From: Pseudoxanthomonas helianthi
GTDB taxonomy: Bacteria; Pseudomonadota; Gammaproteobacteria; Xanthomonadales; Xanthomonadaceae
Assembly (NCBI RefSeq): GCF_017939625.1
Contig: NZ_JAGKTC010000001.1
Location: 1,595,431-1,659,430, forward strand
Length of the DNA: 64,000 nt
Reading direction: 5' to 3'
Part shown: positions 55,739 through 64,000 of the stretch, piece after piece
How the letters are laid out: the number at the start of each line of letters is the position of its first letter
How positions within the stretch are numbered: position 1 is the first letter of the stretch
Notes under the pieces: generated by a model
Database searches by the model: none
What the model was told of the DNA's origin: nothing
What the model saw: the letters and a program-made list of their open reading frames with translations, nothing else
Made by a program: the position numbers and the translations under genes

Positions 55739-56338
55739 ATGAGCAACGGCAATGGTGTGACGGCGACCCTGTCCGATGTCGCCGGAAGCGTGAAGGAAAA
55801 GGCGGCGGAGATCGGCGGCGCAGTGGCCAATACCGCCAGCGCCACCGTGGCGAAGGCGAAGAAGGCGGCCGGCAAGGCGGCGAGCAAGGCGAAGAAGGTC
55901 GTGGCCAAGAAGACCGCGCCGGCCAAGAAGGCGGTGAAGAAGGCGGTGGCCAAGGCCAAGAAGAAGCTCGCGGCGGCCAGCGCCAGCGCGAAGAAGGAAG
56001 TGGCCGTGCTGAAGAAGAAGGTCGCCGGCAAGAAGGCTCCGGCCCGGAAGGCGGCGAAGAAAGCCACCAAGAAGGTCGCCAAGAAGGCTGTCGCGAAGAA
56101 GGCGCCAGCAAAGAAGGCAGCCAGGAAGGCGGTGAAGAAGGTTGCGAAGAAGGCGCCGGCGAAGAAGGCCGCCAAGAAAGCGGTGAAGAAGGCCGGCAAG
56201 CGCACCACGATGCGTTCCAGCAGCGGCACCAAGCTGTACGCGGTGCGCGCGGCCGACGGCACGTTCAAGGACATCCAGACCTACAAGCGCGCCCACGCCG
56301 CCGACCTGCGCAAGAAGAAGACCAAGTCGGACAAGTGA
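55739..56338 (+). CDS. Histone H1-like lysine/alanine-rich DNA-binding protein
   Basis: 199 aa; start chosen by a perfect AGGAGG 4-5 nt before the ATG. The first 40 residues are a mixed helical segment. Residues about 40-160 are a long low-complexity tail of K-K-A, K-A-A and P-A-K-K units, like eukaryotic histone H1 tails and bacterial AlgP/HC2 proteins. The last 40 residues are less repetitive (L-Y-A-V-R-A-A-D-G-T-F). It probably coats DNA or RNA non-specifically. It sits between nrdJa and nrdJb, flanked by two copies of one repeat. Repeat number of such tails often varies between strains. Confidence 0.88.
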   Translation: MSNGNGVTATLSDVAGSVKEKAAEIGGAVANTASATVAKAKKAAGKAASKAKKVVAKKTAPAKKAVKKAVAKAKKKLAAASASAKKEVAVLKKKVAGKKAPARKAAKKATKKVAKKAVAKKAPAKKAARKAVKKVAKKAPAKKAAKKAVKKAGKRTTMRSSSGTKLYAVRAADGTFKDIQTYKRAHAADLRKKKTKSDK

Positions 56339-56349
56339 TCCGGCATTCC

Positions 56350-56393
56350 CCCTCTCCCGCTTGCGGGAGAGGGTTGGGGTGAGGGCCGCCTCT
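56350..56393. repeat. Intergenic repeat, family CTCTCCCGC (second copy)
   Basis: CCCTCTCCCGC-TT-GCGGGAGAGGG (56350-56373) with GTTGGGGTGAGGGCC after it. It is a direct repeat of the element at 55583 and separates the histone-like gene from nrdJb. Confidence 0.9.
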
Positions 56394-56448
56394 CTCCCGC
56401 GACAAACCAAACCAAAACAACAACACAGCAACGCAGAGATTCAAGCCA

Positions 56449-57246
56449 ATGGCCGTCAAGATCGACAAGAAAATCAAGGGTTACAGCGTCCTCACCCCGG
56501 AAGACAAGGCGCGCGAAGCGGCGCCGGTCGTGCAGGGCGAGTCGATCAGCCGGGCCAAGGCCGAGGCGGAACTGCCGGTGGCCGACATCATCCAGATGCA
56601 CGAGCGCATCGAGCGCCCGGAAGTGCTGATCGGCAGCACCTACAAGATCAAGTCGCCGCTGGTGGAGCACGCGATGTACGTGACCATCAACGACATCGTG
56701 CTCAACGCCGGCACCGAGCACGAGCTGCGCCGTCCGTTCGAGATCTTCATCAACTCCAAGTCGATGGACCACTTCCAGTGGATCGTCGCGCTGACCCGGA
56801 TCATGTCCGCGGTCTTCCGCAAGGGCGGCGACGTGACCTTCCTGGTCGAGGAGATGAAGGCGGTGTTCGATCCGCGCGGCGGTTACTTCAAGGCCGGCGG
56901 CGTGTACATGCCGTCGCTGGTGGCGGAACTCGGCGCGATCGTCGAGGAGCACATGAAGTCGATCGGCCTGATCCACGACCCGGAAATGAGCGCGCACCAG
57001 CGCGCGATCCTGGCCGAGAAGCGCAAGCAGTACGAAGAGCGTTCAAAAAAAAACTCTGACGTGATCCCGGAGCCGGTGGTCGTCACCGGCCCGGTCACCA
57101 GCGACGCCGAAAGCATCTCCGTCACCGGCGACGGCGCCAGCTTCCCGCCTAGCGCGAGCATGTGCAGCAAGTGCAATACCAAGGCGCTGGTGTTGATGGA
57201 TGGGTGTGCGACTTGCTTGAATTGCGGTTACAGCAAGTGCGGGTAG
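56449..57246 (+). CDS. nrdJb: Class II ribonucleotide reductase, NrdJb subunit
   Basis: 265 aa. It is the C-terminal part of class II ribonucleotide reductase as a separate chain. The N-terminal 200 residues carry the conserved helical region (R-P-F-E-I-F-I-N-S-K-S, D-H-F-Q-W-I-V-A-L-T-R). The tail holds six cysteines: Cys239/Cys242, Cys253/Cys256 and Cys259/Cys264, with the end C-G-Y-S-K-C-G. They fit a zinc knuckle plus the swinging dithiol that re-reduces the active site. NrdJb is needed with NrdJa for activity in Pseudomonas. A strong terminator follows. Confidence 0.94.
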   Translation: MAVKIDKKIKGYSVLTPEDKAREAAPVVQGESISRAKAEAELPVADIIQMHERIERPEVLIGSTYKIKSPLVEHAMYVTINDIVLNAGTEHELRRPFEIFINSKSMDHFQWIVALTRIMSAVFRKGGDVTFLVEEMKAVFDPRGGYFKAGGVYMPSLVAELGAIVEEHMKSIGLIHDPEMSAHQRAILAEKRKQYEERSKKNSDVIPEPVVVTGPVTSDAESISVTGDGASFPPSASMCSKCNTKALVLMDGCATCLNCGYSKCG

Positions 57247-57282
57247 ATTGTTCTTTAGAAAGAAGTGATGTTGATGCTTCGG

Positions 57283-57318
57283 AAGGCCGTATCACAGCAT
57301 TTGTGATCCGGCCTTTTT
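57283..57318 (+). terminator. Rho-independent terminator after nrdJb
   Basis: AAGGCCG-T-ATCACA pairs with TGTGAT-C-CGGCCTT around a 5-nt loop; TTTTT ends it. The internal T/C mismatch is minor. It closes the nrdJ unit just before the DUF3800 gene. Confidence 0.9.
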
Positions 57319-57337
57319 GCTTATAGGGAGGGTGGCC

Positions 57338-58492
57338 ATGGAGCGACTACATGTGTTTATTGACGAGTTCGGCGATGCCAATTTGGATGTCGCGAAAAAT
57401 GGTGTCTCCTCGACTTATATAGTTGCCGCGGTTTGTGTTCGAGAGCGAGTTTTAGATAGTGCGAAAGCGTCTGCAGAAGATATACGGAAAAAACACTTCC
57501 AATCTGGAGAAATGAAGTCAAGCTTGATCGGATCGAACGACGAGCGACGTCTTAAATTGCTTCGAGACATATCGAAACTTGACACGTTCGTATTTGGTTT
57601 CTGTGCACGAAAAGAAGATGTGGATAAAAATTCTGGCCTAATGTTTAAGAAGAGTTTCATTAAGTTCTTTGCATCCGCGTTGTATAAGAGAATTGATAGA
57701 TGTGCGGCGGATATACATGTTCTTATTGATGAGCACGGGAGTGAGTCCTTCCGAAATGAGCTCAAGTCTTATCTAGGCAGTAAGTTCAAAGGGGACTTTT
57801 TTTCTGACACGAGATTCGATTTCGGGGACAGCAAAGATCACGTTCTTCTTCAGGTTGCCGACATATACGCTGGCAGCCTTGCGAGAATTTATGATGAAAA
57901 GAAAGCGTCTCCTCGAAGCGGAGAATTGAAGTCGGTTTTGGGAAAACGTATTTCGGTGACCTTGTGGCCAAGCGGGAGAAGTGACGGGAACTTGCCGGTA
58001 AGCGAGTTCTCAAATGAAGATGATGAGAGTGTTCGACGTTATTGCGTAATGCGAGCCGAAGAGTACATAGATCGTGTGGCAGGAAACATCCATGACAAAG
58101 ATGAAGTGGCAAGAGTGGTATTTCTGGATGCATTGCTGGCCCATCATTCGGTGAGCGATCCGGGTGAATTTTTATCGACCTATACTCTAAAGCGAGAGAT
58201 CGCAGCTCAACTTGGAGAGACTGTAAGCGATCATAGATTTAGGTCAATTGTGGTAGCGAAGCTCAGAGATGCAGATGTAATTATCTCAAGCTGCTCAAAG
58301 GGCTATCGAATACCAAGTTGTGTTGCAGACGTTATTGAGTTTGCTACTTTTGCGAATTCAATCATTCCGCCAATGGTCTCTCGGGTTGCACGGGCAAGGA
58401 AGGGAATAAGGGAAGCGACGCTTGGTCGGATTGATATGTTGGAAAACTCTAGTTTTTGTCAGCTCAACTCGATGGCGGGATGCATTGACTGA
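57338..58492 (+). CDS. DUF3800 protein with C-terminal winged-helix-like domain
   Basis: 384 aa from the ATG at 57338, preceded by AGGGAGGG; the TTG 21 bp earlier lies in the terminator T-tract and is not used. The N-terminus has the DUF3800 acidic motif I-D-E-F-G-D (8-13), a second acid near Asp131 (L-I-D-E-H-G) and L-L-Q-V-A-D-I-Y-A-G-S with Asp175. The fold is thought to be RNase-H-like. Residues about 255-335 look like a winged helix (K-R-E-I-A-A-Q-L-G ... S-K-G-Y-R-I-P). The gene is clearly AT-richer than its neighbours, so transferred. A nuclease role in defence is inference. Confidence 0.85.
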   Translation: MERLHVFIDEFGDANLDVAKNGVSSTYIVAAVCVRERVLDSAKASAEDIRKKHFQSGEMKSSLIGSNDERRLKLLRDISKLDTFVFGFCARKEDVDKNSGLMFKKSFIKFFASALYKRIDRCAADIHVLIDEHGSESFRNELKSYLGSKFKGDFFSDTRFDFGDSKDHVLLQVADIYAGSLARIYDEKKASPRSGELKSVLGKRISVTLWPSGRSDGNLPVSEFSNEDDESVRRYCVMRAEEYIDRVAGNIHDKDEVARVVFLDALLAHHSVSDPGEFLSTYTLKREIAAQLGETVSDHRFRSIVVAKLRDADVIISSCSKGYRIPSCVADVIEFATFANSIIPPMVSRVARARKGIREATLGRIDMLENSSFCQLNSMAGCID

Positions 58493-58550
58493 TGCGACGT
58501 TTCGTATTACCCGCGAGGTGGATTAAAGCCTGCTCTACCCGGCAACTCGC

Positions 58551-58800
58551 GTAAGGCGGGTTAAAACCCGCCCTACCGGGTAAGGCGGGTCATGACCCGC
58601 CTGCAATGGGCGGGGATCGTCGGGCGAGGGAATTTCTATATGCCATCGCGACGCGCGCCGACGCCGCGATACCGCGCCGCCGCCCACGATGGCGGCATGT
58701 CCAACTATCGATGCATCTGCTCGAGCATTGACGACGCCAGTGGGGTAGGGCGGTCATGACCCGCCTGCGATGGACGGGAATTGTCGGGCGAGGGAATTAC
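58551..58800. repeat. Palindromes of the GGCGGGT family plus a direct duplication
   Basis: GGCGGGTTAAAACCCGCC (58555-58572), GGCGGGTCATGACCCGCC (58584-58601) and a one-base-short copy at 58749-58765. The 40 bp after the second and third copies (58592-58632 and 58756-58799) are near-identical, so a unit of about 165 bp with its palindrome was duplicated upstream of the M28 peptidase gene. Confidence 0.85.
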
Positions 58801-58863
58801 CGCCACGCCATCGCGCGCCGGCACGCTAGACTGCGACGCAAATTCCACCCAGGGGAAATGGCA

Positions 58864-59967
58864 ATGCCGGGATTCAAGACTTTGAGCGCTGCATTCGTGG
58901 CGGGCGTGTTCGTGTTCTCCTCCGTGCGAGGCGCGGAGCCCGATTTGCCGCCCGAACAGGCGCAGCTGCTGTCCGCCATTTCCGCCGACTCCCTGCGCGG
59001 GCACCTGTCCTTCCTCGCCTCGGACGCGCTGGAAGGACGCGGCACGCCGTCGCGTGGGCTCGACGTCGCCGCCGAATACATCGCATCGCAATTCCGCGTC
59101 GCGGGACTGGAGCCGCTGGGCGACGACGGCTACTTCCAGACCGCCGACTGGCGCCAGATCGCTCCGCAACGCGAACGCGCCCAGTACGCCAACGCGCCGG
59201 CACCCCTCATCGTGCGCAACGTGGTCGGCCTGCTGCGCGGCTCCGATCCGCAACTGAGCAAGACCTACGTGCTGGTCACCGCCCACTACGACCACATCGG
59301 CATCCGCGAAGGCAAGGGCGACGACCCGATCTTCAACGGTGCCAACGACGACGGCAGCGGCACCGTGTCGGTGATCGAACTGGCGCGCGCCTTCGCCGCT
59401 CAGAAAGTGCGGCCGAAGCGCAGCATCGTGTTCATGACCGTGTTCGGCGAAGAACACGGCCTGGTGGGCTCGCGCTACTACGGCGCGCACCCGCTGGTGC
59501 CGGTGGCCGACACCGTGGCCGACATCAACCTCGAACAGATCGGCCGCACCGACGACAGCGAAGGCCCGCAGGTGCGCGCCGCCGCCGTCACCGGCGCCGA
59601 TTATTCCGAAGTGGGCGACGTCCTGCGCGAGGCCGGCGAACTGACCGGCACCAAGATCACCAAGCATCCCGTGAACAGCGACCGCTATTTCGCCTTCAGC
59701 GACAACCAGGCCCTCGCCGACCTCGGTGTGCCCGCGCACACGATCAGCGTCGCCTACGAGTTCCCGGACTACCACGGCGCCGCCGATACCTGGGACAAGA
59801 TCGACTACGCCAACATGGCGGCGATCGACCGCACCGTGGCGCTGGCTCTGCTGACCATCGCCAACGACCCGAACGCCCCACGCTGGAATGCCAACAATCC
59901 GAAGACCGCCAAGTACGTGGAAGCCGCGCGGAAACTGCGGGCAGGGAAGGATGCCGGCAAGCCCTGA
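58864..59967 (+). CDS. M28-family metallopeptidase, secreted
   Basis: 367 aa; ATG 58864 lies 8 nt after AGGGG and is preferred over ATG 58858. A signal peptide ends near S-S-V-R-G-A. The two-zinc aminopeptidase site is readable: His141/Asp143 (H-Y-D-H), Asp162 or Asp163 (G-A-N-D-D-G-S-G), Glu196/Glu197 (G-E-E-H-G), Glu224 (N-L-E-Q) and a late His (D-Y-H-G-A-A-D-T). It should cleave N-terminal residues from peptides in the periplasm or outside. No PA domain insert is evident. Neighbouring palindromes on both sides isolate it as a single-gene unit. Confidence 0.92.
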   Translation: MPGFKTLSAAFVAGVFVFSSVRGAEPDLPPEQAQLLSAISADSLRGHLSFLASDALEGRGTPSRGLDVAAEYIASQFRVAGLEPLGDDGYFQTADWRQIAPQRERAQYANAPAPLIVRNVVGLLRGSDPQLSKTYVLVTAHYDHIGIREGKGDDPIFNGANDDGSGTVSVIELARAFAAQKVRPKRSIVFMTVFGEEHGLVGSRYYGAHPLVPVADTVADINLEQIGRTDDSEGPQVRAAAVTGADYSEVGDVLREAGELTGTKITKHPVNSDRYFAFSDNQALADLGVPAHTISVAYEFPDYHGAADTWDKIDYANMAAIDRTVALALLTIANDPNAPRWNANNPKTAKYVEAARKLRAGKDAGKP

Positions 59968-59982
59968 GCGAAATCCGTGCAA

Positions 59983-60000
59983 GGCGGGTTGAAACCCGCC
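59983..60000. repeat. GGCGGGT-family palindrome
   Basis: GGCGGGTTGAAACCCGCC lies 15 bp after the M28 stop and just upstream of the next promoter. It is the fifth family member in the window outside ubiE. Confidence 0.85.
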
Positions 60001-60033
60001 TCGACGGTTGGCGCATGCGTGTAATCTGGCCGC

Positions 60034-60666
60034 ATGAAAATCCTCCATGTCGGTTCTACCGGTCTGGTCGGCAAACTGGTGCTGCAGCGACTGCTGGCGC
60101 AACCGCTGGTTACGCAGGTCATTGCGCCGACGCGGCGCGTGCTGGGTTTCGCCCATCCGCGCCTGCTCAACCCGGTGGTGGACTTCGACGCGTTGCCTGA
60201 GGACGCCGAATGGTGGTCGGTGGACGCCGTGGTCTGCACGCTGGGCACCACGATCAAGCAGGCCGGTTCCAAAGACGCCTTCCGCCGCGTTGATCACGAC
60301 TACCCGCTGCACGTCGCCCGACTCGCCCGCGCCCGTGGCGCACGCATTTACGCGCTGAACTCCTCCGTCGGCGCAAACGCAGGCTCATCCATCTTCTACA
60401 GCCAGGTCAAAGGCGAACTGGAAGCAGCGCTCACCGCGCTCGATTACCCATCGCTGGTGCTGGCGCAACCGGGTCTCATCGACGGCCACCGCGAAGAACA
60501 CCGGCCCGGCGAAGCCTTCGCCTTGACCCTATCGCGCGCCTTGCGCCCGCTGCTGCCAACGAAATGGCGCCCCAGCCGCGCCGAACGCATCGCCGACGCA
60601 CTGGTCGAAGCCGCATTGCACGCGCCACCGGGTCGCACCGTCATCGGTCCTGAACGGTTGGCCTGA
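60034..60666 (+). CDS. NAD(P)-binding Rossmann protein (HTATIP2/YbjT-like)
   Basis: 210 aa atypical short-chain dehydrogenase. The nucleotide loop is G-S-T-G-L-V-G-K, followed by V-V-C-T-L-G-T-T and Y-S-Q-V-K-G-E, the pattern of HTATIP2-type oxidoreductases that bind NADPH but lack the usual catalytic Tyr-x3-Lys set. No signal peptide. TAATCT ends 6 nt before the ATG without a ribosome-binding site, suggesting a leaderless start. It stands alone between palindromes. Confidence 0.87.
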   Translation: MKILHVGSTGLVGKLVLQRLLAQPLVTQVIAPTRRVLGFAHPRLLNPVVDFDALPEDAEWWSVDAVVCTLGTTIKQAGSKDAFRRVDHDYPLHVARLARARGARIYALNSSVGANAGSSIFYSQVKGELEAALTALDYPSLVLAQPGLIDGHREEHRPGEAFALTLSRALRPLLPTKWRPSRAERIADALVEAALHAPPGRTVIGPERLA

Positions 60667-60674
60667 TCGGTGAG

Positions 60675-60730
60675 CCAAAAGGGAGACGGAGGGGATCAAA
60701 TTGCTTAATTCCCTCCGTCCCTCTTTTTGG
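60675..60730 (+). terminator. Long hairpin with T-tract after the Rossmann gene
   Basis: The left arm at 60675 (CCAAAAGGGAGACGGAGGG) and right arm at 60711 (CCCTCCGTCCCTCTTTTTGG) pair with a small bulge around a 17-nt loop. It resembles both a terminator and a dispersed palindrome. Confidence 0.72.
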
Positions 60731-60731
60731 T

Positions 60732-61327
60732 TGCATCACGAATCCTCTCACGGAGCGTTGGGACTCTCATCAAATGACCGTCTAAGATTCTTGCGTAAGC
60801 CAGAACGTCAGTGCAGCGACTGTGGCCTGACTCAGAATGTGACCTTCCATGAGGCACTAGTCGGGAGGACCAAGCGGAGCCGCTTTCTTCCAAAAGAATT
60901 CTAGTACCTGTCGGAATTGGCGGGGCAGCTACCTTGGAGTCCCTAGGTGCTGGAACGCTTAGCCAGGAGGATACGCGCTGAGGCTTCCGGACTCGAGAGC
61001 GCGCTCTTTTACCACTTGTGTCAAGCGGTCATAAATTTCACATGACGTTGATCTATAAGGTCGATAGGATCTGCTAAGGACTCCGCCCGGAGTGGGGCGT
61101 TGAGCTTTGAATGGACTCGGGGAGCGTATGAAAGCAGGATGCTTTTCGCAAGCGCACAGCCATCAGTATCAAGTTACAGGTCCATATGCCGCAGCGAGGG
61201 GGCATTCGGCTGCTTTCCTCGTGCGCGGATCCATGAAGCAGAGGATTTGGGTAGGCGCCACGTGGAGCAGCATCAAGCCCCGTCCGCCTGGTAACAAACA
61301 AACGATTGCGCAAGGGAGTGCAGGGTC
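60732..61327. other. Non-coding gap before the RHS gene
   Basis: About 600 bp of AT-richer DNA with no frame that I can support. Short frames exist on both strands but show no family pattern and no ribosome-binding sites. A GGGAG about 11 nt before 61328 serves the next gene. The region may hold its promoter or the edge of an island. Confidence 0.5.
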
Positions 61328-64000
61328 ATGGGATTTGAGTCCAAGAACTACCTTTTGACTGGGCTGTTGATCACAGCTTTTTATCTTGGCTTCGGTGGTG
61401 TCACCAGCGCGAAGGCGACGGGATCAACGTCGGCGACTGCGACCAGCTCCTACATGTACTGTTACGAGGGCGATGCTGGGGATCAGTGCTTCGCATCCTT
61501 CAAGGAAGCTTTTGATGCAGCGACATTGGCCGCCCATGGCCACAAGCTAACTCTGACGGAAAGTGACTTCGATACAAAGTACGTATCGGGAGTAGGCGAT
61601 GTTCCAGTGCTTCGCTATTGGTACGAATCTGCGGATCTGACGCCCCCTGAAGAGTTCTTCCCATCGGCATATGGGCATGTTGCGTTCGAGAGCCAATCAA
61701 GCCAGGAAATGAACACGCCATGCACGTCGTATGGCGATCCTTTCGAGAAGTCAAAATGCAGCTCGGAATCGGAATTTCTGCAGGCTTTTGGGCCTTGGAT
61801 GGACTCCAACGACTATCACTATCCGGATACCACGTATGCGCCAATTGAAGTTGTTGGAAGTTGGGATGTGGCAATCGAATACGGGGGCTACTTTCTGATA
61901 GGACTTGACGGGCTTACAGAAAGATACGGAGTGCTCACTTGGGCGGGTAAAACCGCAAAATACACGGCCAACTACAACAATGGCCAGAATATTTATGTCG
62001 AGGAAGACCATTTCTACAAGCACGATGTATACCGTTGCCCGCCCGGACGAATAACCAAGGCCAACATGGATTATGTAAACGGCCTAAATCTTCAGAGTGA
62101 AGGCTGGCCAAATATTTGTGAAGACCCTGGTAACTATGTCATCTATAAAAGAATCAATTACGCGTGCGACGCATGTGAAAGTGAAGGCGCCAGTTCTGCA
62201 GATGGATCTCAGTCTGTTCGTGAGAGCCTGATCTCCGTTGAAGGCGTCCACGTAGACCTAACCTATATTTCTACATTGCGCTCGTGGGCGTTGAGCATAG
62301 AGAGAAAGATTCACGAAACGGTTGACGGTCCGGTTCTGGAATTCTTTCCTGGGAAATTTGTCTCGCTCACGAGCGTGAGCAGCACGACATACGCTGTGAA
62401 TGGGCGTCCCGGTGAGCTGGTCTGGATCAACGCAGACGATACGTACTCCTACCGGACCAACGGCTACGAATATCGATTTGATTATGACGGACTGGTCGCC
62501 TCATTCGGTCCCATCGGATCTGTACTGACCAAGATAACCCGAGATGATGATGGAAGGATCGTCTCTCTAAAGACACCGAGTGGGCGTGTAGTCAATCTAA
62601 ATTACGCGTTGTCGCAGCTGATATCCGTCTCCGGGAGCGGACAAAGTACTACCATCTCATACGACGCTTCGGGGAATATCTCTGAAATCAATGGGAGTGC
62701 TGGTTACCAGCGCAAATTCCTGTATGGCGAGCCAGGGCTCGCGGCAGCAGCTGACTCAAACCTATTGACGGGAATTCTTTCCGAAAGTGGGCAGCGTGTC
62801 AGAAGTTTTGGATATGACGAGCCGGGAAGGCTCACCTACAGGTCGTCGGGCAATCCGGGATCCGAAATAGACGTCACTCAGTATCAGTATCCTGACGAGA
62901 CGCACACGGTCGTACAGACGGCTTCCGGGGATACACGCACTTACGAATTCTCCGGTGGCGTAAATCGGAACCCGCTATCCATTGTCGACAGTTCCGGAGC
63001 GATCGGAGGCGAATACGACGCCAATAGCCGGCTCGTGAAGCGTGCAGACGCAAGAGGGTCGATAACAAACTACGGGTATGCCGCGCTGTACGAAAATAGC
63101 CGAACGGTAGCCGTGGGGTCGCCGCAGCAGCGGCGCATCGAGACTGACCGCGATACGAAATTCGGGAAAGTTAAGGAGCGTCGTGTTTTTGATGCGTCCG
63201 GGGCCCTGGCTGCCAAGGAGACCTGGACTTACAACGCTCGCGGACAGGAGTTGACCGCGACACAGATTGATCCTGTGGTCAGCACTTCCCGCACAACAAC
63301 GACTACCTATTGCGAATCGGCGGGGGTCACCGCCGGGACCTGTCCTCGCGTGGGCCTGGTGATCAAAGTTGATGGGCCACGCACGGATGTGGCGGACATC
63401 ACGAGCTATACCTATTACCCCAGTAACGATGCGAGCTGCGCTACGGCGCCAGCTACCTGCCCGCACCGGAAAGGAGATCTATGGAAGGTCACCAACGCAT
63501 TGGGCCAAACTGTCGAGACGCTGAAGTATGACTCGGCAGGTCACGTCCTTTCTGTAAAAGACGAAAACGGCGTGGTAACGGATTTCGAGTATCACCCGCG
63601 CGGCTGGTTGGCTGCGCGCAAGGTACGAGGGTCCAATGATGCCGTCGAGACGGACGACGCCATTACAAGTCTGGAGTACTGGCCTAACGGCTTGGTGAAG
63701 AAGGTGACGCAGCCGGGCGGGTCCTACATCACCTATGCCTACAACACTGCAGACCAGCTAACCGACATTGCCGATAACGCCGGCAATACGATTCATTACA
63801 CCCTGAACAATGCGGGCAAACAGATCCGGGAGGACACTAAAGATCCTCAGGGCAACCTGAAGCGCACCTTGTCGCGGGTATTCAACCAGTTGGGTCGGCT
63901 GAAAACTCTAGCCGATGCTCAAGGCAATCCCACGGATTTTGTCTACGACGCCAATGGCAACAGCGATACGGTTACCGATGCCTTGGGGCGAGTGACCAAC
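61328..64000 (+). CDS. RHS/YD-repeat protein, C-terminus beyond window
   Basis: An open frame of 891 codons from the ATG at 61328 to the right edge, with no stop. A signal peptide (L-L-I-T-A-F-Y-L-G-F-G-G-V-T-S-A) opens the protein. Residues about 35-320 form a Cys-containing N-terminal region I do not recognise. YD/RHS repeats fill the remainder (Y-D-A-S-G-N-I, Y-D-E-P-G-R-L, Y-D-S-A-G-H-V, Y-D-A-N-G-N-S, with D-A-L-G-R-V-T-N at the edge). RHS proteins form a cage that often carries a C-terminal toxin; that part is outside the window. Low GC relative to the core suggests transfer. Confidence 0.9.
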   Translation, partial: MGFESKNYLLTGLLITAFYLGFGGVTSAKATGSTSATATSSYMYCYEGDAGDQCFASFKEAFDAATLAAHGHKLTLTESDFDTKYVSGVGDVPVLRYWYESADLTPPEEFFPSAYGHVAFESQSSQEMNTPCTSYGDPFEKSKCSSESEFLQAFGPWMDSNDYHYPDTTYAPIEVVGSWDVAIEYGGYFLIGLDGLTERYGVLTWAGKTAKYTANYNNGQNIYVEEDHFYKHDVYRCPPGRITKANMDYVNGLNLQSEGWPNICEDPGNYVIYKRINYACDACESEGASSADGSQSVRESLISVEGVHVDLTYISTLRSWALSIERKIHETVDGPVLEFFPGKFVSLTSVSSTTYAVNGRPGELVWINADDTYSYRTNGYEYRFDYDGLVASFGPIGSVLTKITRDDDGRIVSLKTPSGRVVNLNYALSQLISVSGSGQSTTISYDASGNISEINGSAGYQRKFLYGEPGLAAAADSNLLTGILSESGQRVRSFGYDEPGRLTYRSSGNPGSEIDVTQYQYPDETHTVVQTASGDTRTYEFSGGVNRNPLSIVDSSGAIGGEYDANSRLVKRADARGSITNYGYAALYENSRTVAVGSPQQRRIETDRDTKFGKVKERRVFDASGALAAKETWTYNARGQELTATQIDPVVSTSRTTTTTYCESAGVTAGTCPRVGLVIKVDGPRTDVADITSYTYYPSNDASCATAPATCPHRKGDLWKVTNALGQTVETLKYDSAGHVLSVKDENGVVTDFEYHPRGWLAARKVRGSNDAVETDDAITSLEYWPNGLVKKVTQPGGSYITYAYNTADQLTDIADNAGNTIHYTLNNAGKQIREDTKDPQGNLKRTLSRVFNQLGRLKTLADAQGNPTDFVYDANGNSDTVTDALGRVTN

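Noticed and set aside
61074..61358. Short frames resembling DUF1010-type translated repeats before the RHS gene
   Set aside because: Several overlapping frames on both strands, no ribosome-binding site, and only a loose resemblance to a family that is itself doubtful.

Overview
The window looks like chromosomal DNA of a high-GC gammaproteobacterium of the Xanthomonadaceae/Lysobacteraceae (Lysobacter, Luteimonas or Thermomonas type). This rests on the strongly GC-biased third codon positions, the order mreBCD-mrdA-rodA-mltB-rlpA-dacA-ybeD-lipB-lipA, a split B12-dependent ribonucleotide reductase (NrdJa/NrdJb), Xanthomonad-style lipoproteins, and many short intergenic palindromes. The genus is inferred from gene content and not tested by alignment. 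No tRNA, rRNA, CRISPR array or transposase was recognised.

Layout. (1) 1-4101, minus strand: an AT-richer accessory block. In transcription order it holds a yeast-FCY1-like cytosine deaminase, a MazG-type nucleotide pyrophosphohydrolase, a DUF2075 protein with a PD-(D/E)XK-like front end and a P-loop ATPase, and a HEPN-like protein cut by the left edge. It looks like a defence-type cassette. (2) 4131-14438: ubiE, a DUF2306 membrane protein, a large CBM9/DUF5916 outer-membrane protein, an M1 aminopeptidase lipoprotein with three downstream envelope genes, and a PfkB adenosine-kinase-like gene with an SH3 protein behind it. (3) 14622-28638: the rod-shape, peptidoglycan and lipoate cluster. Most adjacent genes overlap by 1-13 bp, and two accessory genes sit inside it (a CsgG/HfaB-like protein and an alpha/beta hydrolase). 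(4) 28951-40894: tail-specific protease Prc, an AraC-MGMT fusion, an AsnC/Lrp regulator facing a DMT exporter, RarD, DinB-like, then a minus-strand MacAB-type operon (adaptor, ATPase, two FtsX permeases). (5) 41092-52918: an ABC-2 transporter with its DesK/DesR-like two-component system, a recombination scar, GNAT, M17 aminopeptidase, HAD phosphatase, a PerM-type permease, a YqjD/YqjE-type module and a DegQ-type protease. (6) 53101-57318: class II ribonucleotide reductase split into nrdJa and nrdJb with a lysine-rich histone-H1-like gene between them, probably under NrdR control. (7) 57338-64000: an AT-richer DUF3800 gene, an M28 peptidase, a small Rossmann protein, and an RHS/YD-repeat protein that runs off the right edge.

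How the genes work together. The central cluster supplies the elongation machinery (MreBCD, PBP2, RodA), its hydrolases and trimming enzymes (MltB, RlpA, PBP5) and protein lipoylation (LipB, LipA). Prc and DegQ add periplasmic proteolysis. At least six genes have a -10-like hexamer ending exactly 6 nt before the ATG and no clear ribosome-binding site, so leaderless transcription may be common here. The two window edges and the DUF3800 gene carry the accessory, probably transferred, DNA.
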